From NCBI GenBank assembly GCA_022340865.1, contig JAJDNC010000010.1, forward strand, positions 1 through 64,000: DNA of 64,000 nt, read 5' to 3'. The DNA comes from Gemmatimonadota bacterium (GTDB lineage: Bacteria > Gemmatimonadota > Gemmatimonadetes > Longimicrobiales > Gaopeijiaceae). The notes under the pieces are model-generated. The model saw nothing but the letters and a program-made list of their open reading frames with translations, had not been told where the DNA came from and made no database searches. Position 1 is the first letter of the stretch; each line of letters opens with the position of its first letter. Below are positions 17,960 through 26,769 of this stretch, piece after piece. Position numbers and translations under genes: made by a program.

Positions 17960-19492
17960 TTGAGCACCGAGACGGCCACCGCGAACGGGGGGCCCACCTT
18001 CTTCGGCCACCCGCGGGGTCTCGCGACCCTGTTCTTCACCGAGATGTGGGAGCGCTTCGCCTACTACGGCATGCGTGCGCTCCTGGTCCTCTTCATGACC
18101 GCGACCACCACCCACATGGTGGTGTCCGCGGAGGGGACGCCGCTGCGCCCCAACCCGGGACTGGGCTTCGACGTCGCCACCGCGACGGCGATCTATGGGC
18201 TCTACGTCGGCCTGGTGTACATCCTCAGCCTGCCGGGTGGCTGGGTGGCCGACAACCTGTGGGGCCAGCGCAAGGCGATCTTCGTCGGCGGCTGCTTCAT
18301 CGCGGCGGGGCAGCTCAGCATGGCGCTCCCCTTCAAGGCCACGTTCTTCCTGGGCCTCTTCTTCATCATCATCGGTACGGGGCTGCTGAAGCCGAACGTG
18401 AGCACGGTGGTCGGAGAGCTGTACCCCGAAGGTGGCGCCCGTCGGGACGCGGGCTTCAGTGTCTTCTACATGGGCATCAACCTGGGTGCCCTCCTCGGCC
18501 CCGCCCTCACCGGTCTTTTCGGTGAGCAACACAACTGGCACTACGGCTTCGGCATCGGCGCCCTGGGCATGATCCTCGGGCTCACGCAGTACAAGCTGGG
18601 CGCCAAGTACCTCGGCGATCGGGGGTTCCTGAAGACCACCGACACCGCCGAGCAGCTCCGCGCGAAGACCCTGAAGTTCTACGGGATCTTCCTGGCGGTA
18701 GTGGCGGTGCTGGCCGCCTTCGGGTGGTCCGTGTGGGCCGGCGTCGTCCCCGTCACGCTGACCCAGATCGCCGAGCGGATGGTATACGTCGTCGTCGTCC
18801 TGGTGGTGCTGTACTTCATCTATCTGTGGGTGTTCGGCCACCATACCGCGGACGAGAACAAGCGGCTTTTCGTGATCTTCTGGCTCTTCATCCTCATCGC
18901 CATCTTCTGGTCGGGCTTCGAGCAGGCGGGCACGTCGTTCAACCTCTTCGCCCGGGACCTTACCAACCGGGACATCTTCGGGTGGAGGATGCCGGCCGCG
19001 TGGCTCCAGGACGTCAACCCCATCTTCATCATCATCGGCGCGCCGCTGTTCGGGTCGCTCTGGCTGTGGCTCGACAAGATCAAGGCGAACCCGTCGCTCC
19101 CCCTGAAGGCCGGCCTGGGCCTGCTCTTCCTGTCGGTGGGCTTCTTCGTCATCGCGTGGGGGGCCACGAACGCCACCAAGGAGCAGCCGGTGACGATGGC
19201 GTGGCTGGTGGTGACGTACTTCTTCCACACCGTCGGCGAGCTGTGCATCTCGCCCATCGGGCTGTCGGCCATGACGAAGCTGTCGCCCGCCAAGCGGGTG
19301 GGTCAGATGATGGGCATCTGGTTCGTGGGGGCGGCGCTGGGCAACGTCATCGCGGCTCTGGTGGCGGGGCGTCTCGAGAACCTGCCGCCCGCACCGGTCT
19401 TCCACCAGGTCGCCATGACCGTCGGCATCGTGGGGATCGTTGCCGTGCTGGTGAGCCCCGGAGTCAAGAAGCTCATGGCTGGCGTGAAGTAG
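17960..19492 (+). CDS. POT/PTR2 proton-coupled oligopeptide transporter
   Basis: 510 residues with 12-14 membrane segments. The family signatures are intact: TEMWERFAYYGMRALLV carries the ExxERFxYYG proton/peptide motif of helix 1, VVGELYPEGGARRDAGFSVFYMGINLGALLGP is the PTR2 signature region, and SPIGLSAMTKLSP lies in the C-terminal half. It imports di- and tripeptides with protons. The only in-frame start before the conserved region is the TTG at 17960, with GGGAG about nine bases upstream. Its 3' end overlaps the stop of the convergent response regulator by 20 bases, so antisense interference is possible. Confidence 0.93.
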   Translation: MSTETATANGGPTFFGHPRGLATLFFTEMWERFAYYGMRALLVLFMTATTTHMVVSAEGTPLRPNPGLGFDVATATAIYGLYVGLVYILSLPGGWVADNLWGQRKAIFVGGCFIAAGQLSMALPFKATFFLGLFFIIIGTGLLKPNVSTVVGELYPEGGARRDAGFSVFYMGINLGALLGPALTGLFGEQHNWHYGFGIGALGMILGLTQYKLGAKYLGDRGFLKTTDTAEQLRAKTLKFYGIFLAVVAVLAAFGWSVWAGVVPVTLTQIAERMVYVVVVLVVLYFIYLWVFGHHTADENKRLFVIFWLFILIAIFWSGFEQAGTSFNLFARDLTNRDIFGWRMPAAWLQDVNPIFIIIGAPLFGSLWLWLDKIKANPSLPLKAGLGLLFLSVGFFVIAWGATNATKEQPVTMAWLVVTYFFHTVGELCISPIGLSAMTKLSPAKRVGQMMGIWFVGAALGNVIAALVAGRLENLPPAPVFHQVAMTVGIVGIVAVLVSPGVKKLMAGVK

Positions 19493-20117
19493 CCGCCCGC
19501 ATCACCTGCTGGACGAGGGAGGGCACCGAGGAGGCGTCCATCTTGTGCATGAGGCGCGCTCGATGGGCCTCCACGGTGCGCTGGCTGATGCCCAGGGCCC
19601 TGGCGATGTTCTTGTTGTGCTTGCCCTCCACGACGAGGGCCAGGACCTCCCGCTCCCTGGGTGTCAGGGAGTCCAGGTGTCCGCGGATCGCCTCCAGCCC
19701 GGCTCGCTCGCGACGCCGCCCGGCGTCGAGCTCCAGCGCCTGGTGGACCTTGTCCAGCAGCTTCTCGTCGGTGAAGGGCTTCTGGATGAAGTCCACCGCC
19801 CCGGCCTTCATCGCGGACACGGCGGTGGGGACGTCGCCATGGGCGGTGACGAAGATGACGGGGAGGTGGGAGTCCATGGACCGGAGACGGCTCTGCAGCT
19901 CGGCACCGCTCATCTCCGGCATCCTCAGGTCGAGGATGAGGCACCCGGACGCGTCGGGATCGTAGGCGTCGAGGAAGGCCGTGGCGGAGGCGAAGCCGCG
20001 GCTCCTCAGGCCGTCGGAGCGCAGGAGGAGTCCCAGCGAGTCCAATACTCCCGGGTCGTCGTCCACGACGAACACCGTGACCTCTCCGTCGCCTCGCATC
20101 GCCCTGGTCCCGATCAC
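19473..20117 (-). CDS. FixJ/NarL-type response regulator
   Basis: 214 residues. Receiver 1-120 with VFVVDDDPGVLDSL, the phospho-acceptor Asp in CLILDLRMPEMSG, the Thr of IFVTAHGD and the Lys of DFIQKPF. A LuxR-type helix-turn-helix follows at about 145-205 (LTPREREVLALVVEGKHNKNIARALGISQRTVEAHR). The GTG start (20115-20117) overlaps the stop of the cognate kinase as GTGA. FixJ-type regulators activate genes, often in response to oxygen or redox. The target genes are not evident here. Confidence 0.93.
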   Translation of the reverse strand: MIGTRAMRGDGEVTVFVVDDDPGVLDSLGLLLRSDGLRSRGFASATAFLDAYDPDASGCLILDLRMPEMSGAELQSRLRSMDSHLPVIFVTAHGDVPTAVSAMKAGAVDFIQKPFTDEKLLDKVHQALELDAGRRRERAGLEAIRGHLDSLTPREREVLALVVEGKHNKNIARALGISQRTVEAHRARLMHKMDASSVPSLVQQVMRAATSRQP

Positions 20118-21274
20118 GGGTCGTGGTCCACGATCTCGTCGAGGACGGGCAGCGTGAAGAAGAAGGTGGATCCGCCCCCGGGCCTGCGCGCGAATCCGAT
20201 ACGCCCCTGGTGGGCGGTCACGATGGATCTGCTGATGGAGAGGCCCATCCCCATGCCCCTCTTCTTGGTGGTGAAGAAGGGGTGGAAGAGCTGGCGCTCG
20301 ACCTCGGCCGGAACTCCGCCCCCCTCGTCCTCCACGCTCACGCGCAGCGTTCCGGGTCCGTCGGTACCTGTGCGCACGCTGACCTCGCGGCGCTCCGGAT
20401 GGGCCTCCTCCACGGCGTCGATGCCGTTGCGGATGAGGTTGAGCACGACCTGCTGGATCTGGACGCCGTCGGCCAGCACCGGAGGCAGCCCGGAAGTGAG
20501 ATCGAAAGACAGACGGACGGCGTGCTGGTGAGCGTCCACCGCCGCCAGCGGCGCCACGTCACGGACCAGCTCGTTGAGATCCGCTTCCCTCCAGCGGCTC
20601 TCCTGGCGTCGCACCATGTCCCTCAGGCGGTGGATGATGTCGCCGGCCCGGAGGGCTTCCCGGGCGATCCGCTCGAGGACGTCCTGCACGTCCGCGAGCC
20701 CCACCTCGCCGGCGTCGATGAGGCGGCGGCACGCCTGCGCGTACGTCGCCACCGCCGTGAGGGGCTGGTTCACCTCGTGGGCGATGCCCGAGGCCATCTC
20801 GCCCACGGTGCTGATCCGCGTCAGGTGCGTCAGGCGGTCACGGAGGTCCCGCTCGCTCGCCCGCAGACGCTCCTCGACCTCCTGGGCGCTCCGCCGCAGC
20901 TCCAGGGCGGCGCGGAGCCACTCGGTGACGTCCACGAGGACGACGGCGTGCCCGGTGATGGCGTCATCCGGGCCGCGGATGGGAGACGCGCGCAGGGAGA
21001 CGGTCCGCGGCTCTCTCCCGCCCGGCCGCACGACGATCTCCACGGAGAGGTCGCCACCTCCGTCGCCGGACGCCCTCCACAGTCGGAGCACCGCGTCGCG
21101 ATCGTCGGGTGAGAGGTCCCGCCGCCAGCCCTCGTCCCTGGCCTCGGCCTCCGACATTCCCAGGATCTCGCAGGCGCCGCGGTTGATGAAGACGCACCCT
21201 CCCCTGGCGTCGGTGCGCAGGATCCCCACGGGCAGACCCTCCACAGCGCCATCGAAGCCCGGGGAGATCGTCAT
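20114..21274 (-). CDS. PAS-domain sensor histidine kinase (FixL-like, soluble)
   Basis: 386 residues with no membrane segment. PAS domain at about 10-120 (GILRTDARGGCVFINRGACEILGMSEAEA), coiled linker 120-150, HisKA with phospho-acceptor His166 in ASGIAHEVNQPL, and a HATPase with NLIRNGIDAVEEA (N box), DEGGGVP (G1) and KRGMGMGLSISRSI (G2). The layout matches FixL/TodS-like kinases paired with FixJ regulators, but the PAS has no obvious heme-binding histidine, so oxygen sensing is not claimed. It is translationally coupled to the response regulator and divergent from the next operon. Confidence 0.92.
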   Translation of the reverse strand: MTISPGFDGAVEGLPVGILRTDARGGCVFINRGACEILGMSEAEARDEGWRRDLSPDDRDAVLRLWRASGDGGGDLSVEIVVRPGGREPRTVSLRASPIRGPDDAITGHAVVLVDVTEWLRAALELRRSAQEVEERLRASERDLRDRLTHLTRISTVGEMASGIAHEVNQPLTAVATYAQACRRLIDAGEVGLADVQDVLERIAREALRAGDIIHRLRDMVRRQESRWREADLNELVRDVAPLAAVDAHQHAVRLSFDLTSGLPPVLADGVQIQQVVLNLIRNGIDAVEEAHPERREVSVRTGTDGPGTLRVSVEDEGGGVPAEVERQLFHPFFTTKKRGMGMGLSISRSIVTAHQGRIGFARRPGGGSTFFFTLPVLDEIVDHDP

Positions 21275-21374
21275 CGTCGGACCGGCGGCCACCGGCCGGA
21301 TGGAATTCTGACCGGTATGCCTGTGTGAAAGATCCGCCGCCGAGGCGGCAGGTCCAGGGGTCGCGGGGCCGCCC

Positions 21375-21893
21375 GTGCGTACAATCCACAATACCGCGCG
21401 GGCGCCCGGGAGCGGAGAATTCCAGGAAGAGCTCACCCGACGGCGGCATGCCGCCGGCGCAAGCCCGGTGGAGGACCCCGTGGAAGCTGCGCCCGATACC
21501 CTCGGCACCGACGGCGCGGGACGTCGCACGGTTGCCGTCGTGGACGGCGACGAGGCTGTCCGGCAGAGCCTCGAGCTGCTCCTCGGGAGCCTCCACCTCC
21601 GGGTGGAGACGTTCCCCACCGGCGAAGCCCTCCTGAACCACGTCGAGGAGCTTCATCCCGACTGCATCATCACCGAGGTGTTTCTCCCGGGCATGAGCGG
21701 CATCGAGCTTCTGCGGGAGCTGGCTGCGCGGCGCCGTACCGTACCCGCCATCGTGATGGCCACCCATGCGGACGTCCCCCTGGCTGTGGAGGCCATGCAC
21801 CTCGGCGCCCTGGACTTCGTCGAGAAGCCGGTCATCGACCGGGTCATCGTCACACGCGTGAGGGAGGTGCTTCGAACCGATGAACACTCCTGA
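21375..21893 (+). CDS. Stand-alone degenerate receiver protein
   Basis: Up to 172 residues, with a receiver fold from about residue 50. Key positions deviate. The acidic pair is VVDGDE rather than DD at the metal site, and the phospho-acceptor Asp is replaced by Glu in CIITEVFLPGMSG (codon GAG). The Thr (MATHAD) and Lys (DFVEKPV) of the switch are kept. No output domain follows. A Glu at the phosphorylation site often mimics the phosphorylated form, so this may be a constitutively active-state adaptor. The GTG at 21375 gives the longest frame; GTG at 21468 is possible. It overlaps the kinase start by 14 bases. Confidence 0.75.
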   Translation: MRTIHNTARAPGSGEFQEELTRRRHAAGASPVEDPVEAAPDTLGTDGAGRRTVAVVDGDEAVRQSLELLLGSLHLRVETFPTGEALLNHVEELHPDCIITEVFLPGMSGIELLRELAARRRTVPAIVMATHADVPLAVEAMHLGALDFVEKPVIDRVIVTRVREVLRTDEHS

Positions 21894-23670
21894 CGAGGCT
21901 CGACCCGCCAGCGGCGGGACGGTCTTTCCCTGGCAGCACACGGACCCCAGGCGCTCAGGCTCGAAGACGCGGCTCCGCTGGAGCATGGTGATCGGGCTGC
22001 TCTTGGTCTCGGCCTTGCCCTTCGTCGTCATCGGCGGCGGCGCCTGGTTCGTGTTCCGGAACCTGGCCATGCAGGAGGCGCTGACGCTCTACCGCAACAT
22101 GGCCCGAGCCCACGCGACGGCCGTGGACTCCTATCTCTCCGAGCAGTTCCGCACCCTGGAGACGCTCGCCCGCACGCACACCGTCGACGAGCTGCGGGAT
22201 CCGAAGACCCTCGCACAGGTCTTCGCCACGTTGTCCGAGGTGCAGGGCAACAGCTTCGTGGACCTCGGGGTCATCGACGAGAACGGACGGCATCTGGCCT
22301 ACGTGGGTCCGTACGATCTCATGGGGCGCAACTACGGGGACGCAGACTGGTTCCGCACCGTGATGAGCCAGGGCGTCGCCGTCAGCGATGTCTTCCTGGG
22401 CTTCCGGCAGAGCCCCCACAGCGTCATCGCCGTGCGCCAGCCCTCCGCCCAGGGGTGGTGGATCCTGCGCGCCACCCTGGACAACAGGAGCCTGTACGCG
22501 CTGGTGCGCTCGCTGTCGGTGGGCAGGCTCGGCGACGTCTTCATCGTGAACCGGGAGGGCGTGTACCAGACTCCGCCGAGGTCGGGGGAGGTGCTCACCC
22601 AGTCCACCGTGTCCCCGGCGGCGAGCCAGGAGGTGCGGGAGGAGCGGCTTACGACGCGGGAAGGGGCGGTGCGCAGGGTCTCGACGTGGCTCGCCGACGG
22701 CCGCTGGCTCCTGGTGGTGCAGCAGCCGGAGTCGGAGATCCTCACGCCGGTGACACGCGCGGTGGGCAACGGGGCCCTCATCGCGCTGTTGGCCCTCCTC
22801 CTGGTCTTCGTGGCCACCCTGTACGTCACGTCTCGGCTCATCCACCAGATCGAAGTCGCCGACCGGCAGCGCGATCTCATGTATGGCGACGTCATCCGCT
22901 CGGCGAGGCTGGCGTCTCTGGGAGAGATGGCCTCGGGTCTCGCCCACGAGATCAACAACCCACTGGCCATCATGAGCGCCGAGCACACCAATGTCGACGA
23001 CCAGTTGGCGGACGCGCTCCTCACCGATCCGGTCCGGACCATGCTGAACCAGTCGTTGACGCGGTTGCGGAGGCAAGTGGAGCGGTGCCGCGACATCACC
23101 TCGAAGATGCTGCAGTTCGGACGCGGCGCGGAGACGAGCCTCGGCGCGACGGACGTGGCTCCGGTGCTGCGGGAGGTCGTGGGGCTCCTGCGCCGGAGGG
23201 CGGACGAGAAGGAAGTCGCCCTCCGGACGGAAGGGGCGCAGGCCGTGCCGCCGGCGCGCCTCGACGCGAACGAGCTGGAGCAGGTGTTGCTGAACCTGGT
23301 GAACAACGCCCTGGACGCCACGCGTCCCGGCGGAGTCGTCCGCATTTCGGCGACCGCCGCCGCCGACGAGGTGTTGATCCGGGTCACGGACAACGGGTGC
23401 GGCATCCCTCCGGAGGACCTGGACCGGATCTTCCAGCCTTTCTTCACCACCAAGCCGCCGGGGGAGGGGACCGGGCTGGGCCTGGCGGTGGCCTATGGTC
23501 TGGTGAACGGGTGGGGCGGGCGCCTCGAGGTGGAGAGCGAGGTGGACGGGGGGACCACCGTCTCGATCCTCGTGCCCGTCGCTGCCGAGGTCCCCGCGAT
23601 GGAGAGCGACGGGGCCGCTCCGGAGCGGCCGGTGGACGACCATGCCGGGCTGAAGGAGGTGCTCAAGTGA
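21880..23670 (+). CDS. Membrane sensor histidine kinase with extracytoplasmic Cache-like domain
   Basis: 596 residues. TM1 about 34-55, a periplasmic region about 60-300 that reads like a double-Cache sensor (VDLGVIDENGRHLAYVGPYDLMGRNY, GDVFIVNREGVYQTPP), TM2 about 303-325, then HisKA with His356 in SGLAHEINNPLAIM. The HATPase has VLLNLVNNALDA, VTDNGCGIPP and EGTGLGLAVAYG. The HisKA type (HEINNPL) is typical of NtrB-like kinases. Cache domains bind small ligands such as carboxylates or amino acids. It overlaps the degenerate receiver upstream and the double receiver downstream, so all three form one operon. Confidence 0.9.
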   Translation: MNTPDEARPASGGTVFPWQHTDPRRSGSKTRLRWSMVIGLLLVSALPFVVIGGGAWFVFRNLAMQEALTLYRNMARAHATAVDSYLSEQFRTLETLARTHTVDELRDPKTLAQVFATLSEVQGNSFVDLGVIDENGRHLAYVGPYDLMGRNYGDADWFRTVMSQGVAVSDVFLGFRQSPHSVIAVRQPSAQGWWILRATLDNRSLYALVRSLSVGRLGDVFIVNREGVYQTPPRSGEVLTQSTVSPAASQEVREERLTTREGAVRRVSTWLADGRWLLVVQQPESEILTPVTRAVGNGALIALLALLLVFVATLYVTSRLIHQIEVADRQRDLMYGDVIRSARLASLGEMASGLAHEINNPLAIMSAEHTNVDDQLADALLTDPVRTMLNQSLTRLRRQVERCRDITSKMLQFGRGAETSLGATDVAPVLREVVGLLRRRADEKEVALRTEGAQAVPPARLDANELEQVLLNLVNNALDATRPGGVVRISATAAADEVLIRVTDNGCGIPPEDLDRIFQPFFTTKPPGEGTGLGLAVAYGLVNGWGGRLEVESEVDGGTTVSILVPVAAEVPAMESDGAAPERPVDDHAGLKEVLK

Positions 23671-24518
23671 GCGACGGCAGGCAGGAGACGGTGAGGCTCC
23701 TCCTGGTGGACGACGAGAGGGACTTCCTGGAGGCCGTGTCCCCCGGCCTGGAGCGGAGGGGGTTCGAGGTGACCCGAGCCGAGACCGGCGTCCGCGCGCT
23801 GGAGCTGCTCGAGCGCGGAGCTTTCGACGTGGTGGTCCTCGACGTGAAGATGCCCGGCCTGGACGGTCTCAGCGTGTTCCGGCGGATGCAGGAGCTGGCA
23901 CCCGCGCTCCCCGTGATTCTGCTCACCGGGCACGGCAGCTTGTGCCAGGCGTTCGAGACCTCCCGGGAGGGGGTCTTCGACTACCTCATGAAGCCGTGCG
24001 ACGTGGACGCGCTGGCCGAGGTGGCGCACAGGGCCGCGGAGAAGGGGGTGGAGGCCCGTGAGGAGGAGCCGGCGCACGCCGACGCCGACGGGCGCATCGA
24101 GTTGCTCATGGTGGACGACGACGTGGACTTCTGCGACGCGCTGACATCCGCCCTCGTCCGCCGGGGCATGAGCGTGACGGTGGCCCACAGCGGCGACGAG
24201 GCCCTGGCGCTGTCGAAGGTCAGGCGGTTCCACGTGGCCCTGGTGGACGTCCTCATGCCCGGGATGCACGGGCTCACGCTCATGGAACGCCTCAAGGTGG
24301 AGGATCCGCTCCTCGAAGTCTTGATCCTCACGGGAAACCCGACGGTGGCGGATGCGCGCACGGCGCTCAGGTCGGGTGCCTTCGACTACCTCGTGAAGCC
24401 GCAGCCCGTGGAAGATCTCGCGGACAGCCTCGTCAGAGCGTGGAGGAGGCGCAGGGCGTTGGAGGAGGAGAGTGCCCGCCAGATGGCCGAGCGGGTGTAC
24501 GCGGGGAGGCCGCGTTAG
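23667..24518 (+). CDS. Tandem double-receiver protein without output domain
   Basis: 283 residues. The first receiver is about 8-125 (LLLVDDERDFLEAV, phospho-Asp in VVVLDVKMPGLDG, LLTGHG, DYLMKPCD) and the second about 145-262 (LLMVDDDVDFCDAL, Asp in VALVDVLMPGMHG, LILTGNP, DYLVKPQ). Both have the full catalytic set. The short C-terminus is basic and helical (RAWRRRRALEEESARQ) with no DNA-binding or enzymatic domain. The GTG start overlaps the kinase stop as GTGA and has AAGGAGG seven bases upstream. It may act as a phosphate sink or relay in the adjacent phosphorelay. Confidence 0.9.
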   Translation: MSDGRQETVRLLLVDDERDFLEAVSPGLERRGFEVTRAETGVRALELLERGAFDVVVLDVKMPGLDGLSVFRRMQELAPALPVILLTGHGSLCQAFETSREGVFDYLMKPCDVDALAEVAHRAAEKGVEAREEEPAHADADGRIELLMVDDDVDFCDALTSALVRRGMSVTVAHSGDEALALSKVRRFHVALVDVLMPGMHGLTLMERLKVEDPLLEVLILTGNPTVADARTALRSGAFDYLVKPQPVEDLADSLVRAWRRRRALEEESARQMAERVYAGRPR

Positions 24519-24590
24519 CAGGTCGCCGGAGAAGGGGGAGCGAACCGCGTCGCCGCTGGATCGGTCCGACATCCCGGTCGAGCGCCTTCG

Positions 24591-26744
24591 TCAGGCTCCG
24601 GCCAGCCCTCCTTCCACATCTCCCTCTCCCTCGGGCGTCGGCTTCGCCACCGTCGGCTCCGGCGCGTCCGGGACCGCTTCGATCTCGCCCTTGGCGAGGA
24701 GCTCCTCGTACTCGAGCTCGTGCTCGTGCTTGAGCCGCTCCACGCTCATCTTCCCGGTGAAGATGGAGGTGTCGAGGGGGAACACCTCGGGCTTGAGGAT
24801 GACGCCGTAGGAGTGCCAGAGGACCACCACCGAGACCGCGAAGGTCGCCTCGAACCCGTGGATCACGCGGGCACCGGCCACCACCACGCCGGGGAGCAGA
24901 TGCGACGCGAGCGCCGGGAAGAGCAGCAGGAGCCCGGTGACGCTCATCACCACCCCGCCCAGGAAGAGACCCCAGTACTCGAACTTCTCGGCGAAGTCGA
25001 ACTTTCCGACCTTCGGCCGCGGCTCGCCGAACAGGTAGTGGCGGAAGTTCTGCACCACGTCCAGGAAGTCCTGCCTGGTGGGCACCATCACCGGCAGCCG
25101 GTGACGCCTCACCGAGCGGACCACGATGCGCAGGACGTGGGTGAGCATGAGGGCCACGAAGGTGAAGCCGATGGTACGGTGGATGATCCGGGTCGTGTGG
25201 ATGCCACCGAGGAAGTCGATGAGGGCACGGGCGATGCCCAGATCCGGCTTGGTCTGGGGGAGGCCGGTCACCACCAGCAGGATGAAGGTGAGGGCCGAGC
25301 CCGCGTGCTCCACCCGCTCGAGGAGCGGGAAGCGCTTCACGGTCTTCGGCTTCGGTGCCTTCTCCCGCTTCTCCCGCTTGAGCCACGCCACCAGCTGCTT
25401 GACCCACGGGGTCTTCATGACCCGGGCTCCTTCACGGCGCTGGTCCACCAGGTGGAAGACGATGTTCAGGAGGAGCCCGGTGAGCATGAAGGGGATGAGG
25501 ATGAAGTAGCTGATCCGGATCAGCCAGATGAAGGGCTGGTTGTCCGGGCTCAGCGGCTTGTGCCCGAGCCAGGCTCCGGCCAAGCGGGCGTCGCCCTCCT
25601 GGTGGCACCGCAGGCACACGCTGGCCACGGACTTCTGATCGAGCATGCCGGCCTCGTGTGGGCCGTGGCAGTCCGTGCATCCCATCACGGCGGGGTACTT
25701 GTCGCTGGCGGGCTGGCCTGCCAGGAACCGCATGGTGGCGCCGTGGAAGTCGTCGGTGTAGGACTGCCCCAGGCTCGCGATGCCTCCCTCCTTGTGGCAC
25801 TGCATGCACCGCTCGGTCGCGGCCACCTTCAGGGGCGGCGGCGGCGATGCCGGGTCGGGATGCTGCGTGTGGCACTTCAGGCAGTTGGACACGTCGCTGT
25901 CGGGATCGTCGCTGTCCACGTCGGGGTGCTTGCTCGCCTTGAACGCTGCCATGGCATCGGGGTGGCACGCCGCGCACCTCTTGGACATCATCGGACCCGC
26001 TTGGGAGAGCGGGACGTCCATGCCGAAGTCGTGGCACGCCAGGCATGTCAGGGTGTCACCATTGGCGTCCACGTGGGTCGGGTGGACGTTGGTGTGGCAC
26101 GTCTCGCACACCTCCGGCGTCCGTGGATCCGCCGCGGCCATCCCCGGCTGATCGTTCTCGTTGTGGCAGCGCGTGCACTCCATGCGCTCGCCCGTCGCCT
26201 CGTGCGTGGGATGGGCTCCGCTGTGGCACCTGGAGCAGCCGCTCACCACCGAACGGTCCGTGGGGCTGAACGGGTGACCGGTATGCGCCTTATGGCAATC
26301 GGTGCACACCGGTCCGTCGGGACCGGCGTCCGCGTGCAGCGGGTGCACCATGGTATGGCACTTCTCGCACCGCTTGGAGATCTCCGGTCCGGCCTCCGCG
26401 ATGACGGTGTCGCCGTGGATGGAGTGGCAGTCGGTGCACGTCGGCGCCCCCTCGGTGACGCCCACATGGGTCGCCGGCAGATCCGAGTGGCAGGTCGCGC
26501 ACGCCTGCAGGCGTCGCTGAGCCGCCACCTTCGGGTCGTTGGTGAAGCCGATGTGGTGGCAGGTCAGGCAGGAGACGCCGTTACCGTGATCGAGGGCCTT
26601 GAGCTTCCCCAGGTCCACGTCGGTGTGGCACTGCACGCACATCGACGGGATGCGGCCGAGCTTCTGCGATTGTCCTTGAGCCGATATCGCGCTGGGCCGC
26701 ACTACTCCCAGCAGGGCGAGGAGGACCAGGACGCGCGTAGCCAT
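24591..26744 (-). CDS. Fifteen-heme cytochrome c fused to a membrane cytochrome b (CbcL-like)
   Basis: 717 residues. After a signal peptide (MATRVLVLLALLGVV) come 15 CxxCH heme-c motifs between residues 36 and 380, spaced very regularly (20-23 residues for the first ten). From about 406 there are five membrane helices with histidines placed as in the FdnI/HydC-type diheme cytochrome b (VEHAGSALTFILLVVTG, HRTIGFTFVALMLTHVLR, IHGFEATFAVSVVVLWHSYG). The C-terminus is acidic and cytoplasmic. A multiheme c domain fused to such a cytochrome b is known from Geobacter CbcL, a quinone:cytochrome oxidoreductase. A quinol-to-periplasm electron conduit is therefore inferred. Last gene of the operon from 27877. 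Confidence 0.9.
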   Translation of the reverse strand: MATRVLVLLALLGVVRPSAISAQGQSQKLGRIPSMCVQCHTDVDLGKLKALDHGNGVSCLTCHHIGFTNDPKVAAQRRLQACATCHSDLPATHVGVTEGAPTCTDCHSIHGDTVIAEAGPEISKRCEKCHTMVHPLHADAGPDGPVCTDCHKAHTGHPFSPTDRSVVSGCSRCHSGAHPTHEATGERMECTRCHNENDQPGMAAADPRTPEVCETCHTNVHPTHVDANGDTLTCLACHDFGMDVPLSQAGPMMSKRCAACHPDAMAAFKASKHPDVDSDDPDSDVSNCLKCHTQHPDPASPPPPLKVAATERCMQCHKEGGIASLGQSYTDDFHGATMRFLAGQPASDKYPAVMGCTDCHGPHEAGMLDQKSVASVCLRCHQEGDARLAGAWLGHKPLSPDNQPFIWLIRISYFILIPFMLTGLLLNIVFHLVDQRREGARVMKTPWVKQLVAWLKREKREKAPKPKTVKRFPLLERVEHAGSALTFILLVVTGLPQTKPDLGIARALIDFLGGIHTTRIIHRTIGFTFVALMLTHVLRIVVRSVRRHRLPVMVPTRQDFLDVVQNFRHYLFGEPRPKVGKFDFAEKFEYWGLFLGGVVMSVTGLLLLFPALASHLLPGVVVAGARVIHGFEATFAVSVVVLWHSYGVILKPEVFPLDTSIFTGKMSVERLKHEHELEYEELLAKGEIEAVPDAPEPTVAKPTPEGEGDVEGGLAGA

Positions 26745-26769
26745 GACACATATCCGATCTCCGGCGGCC

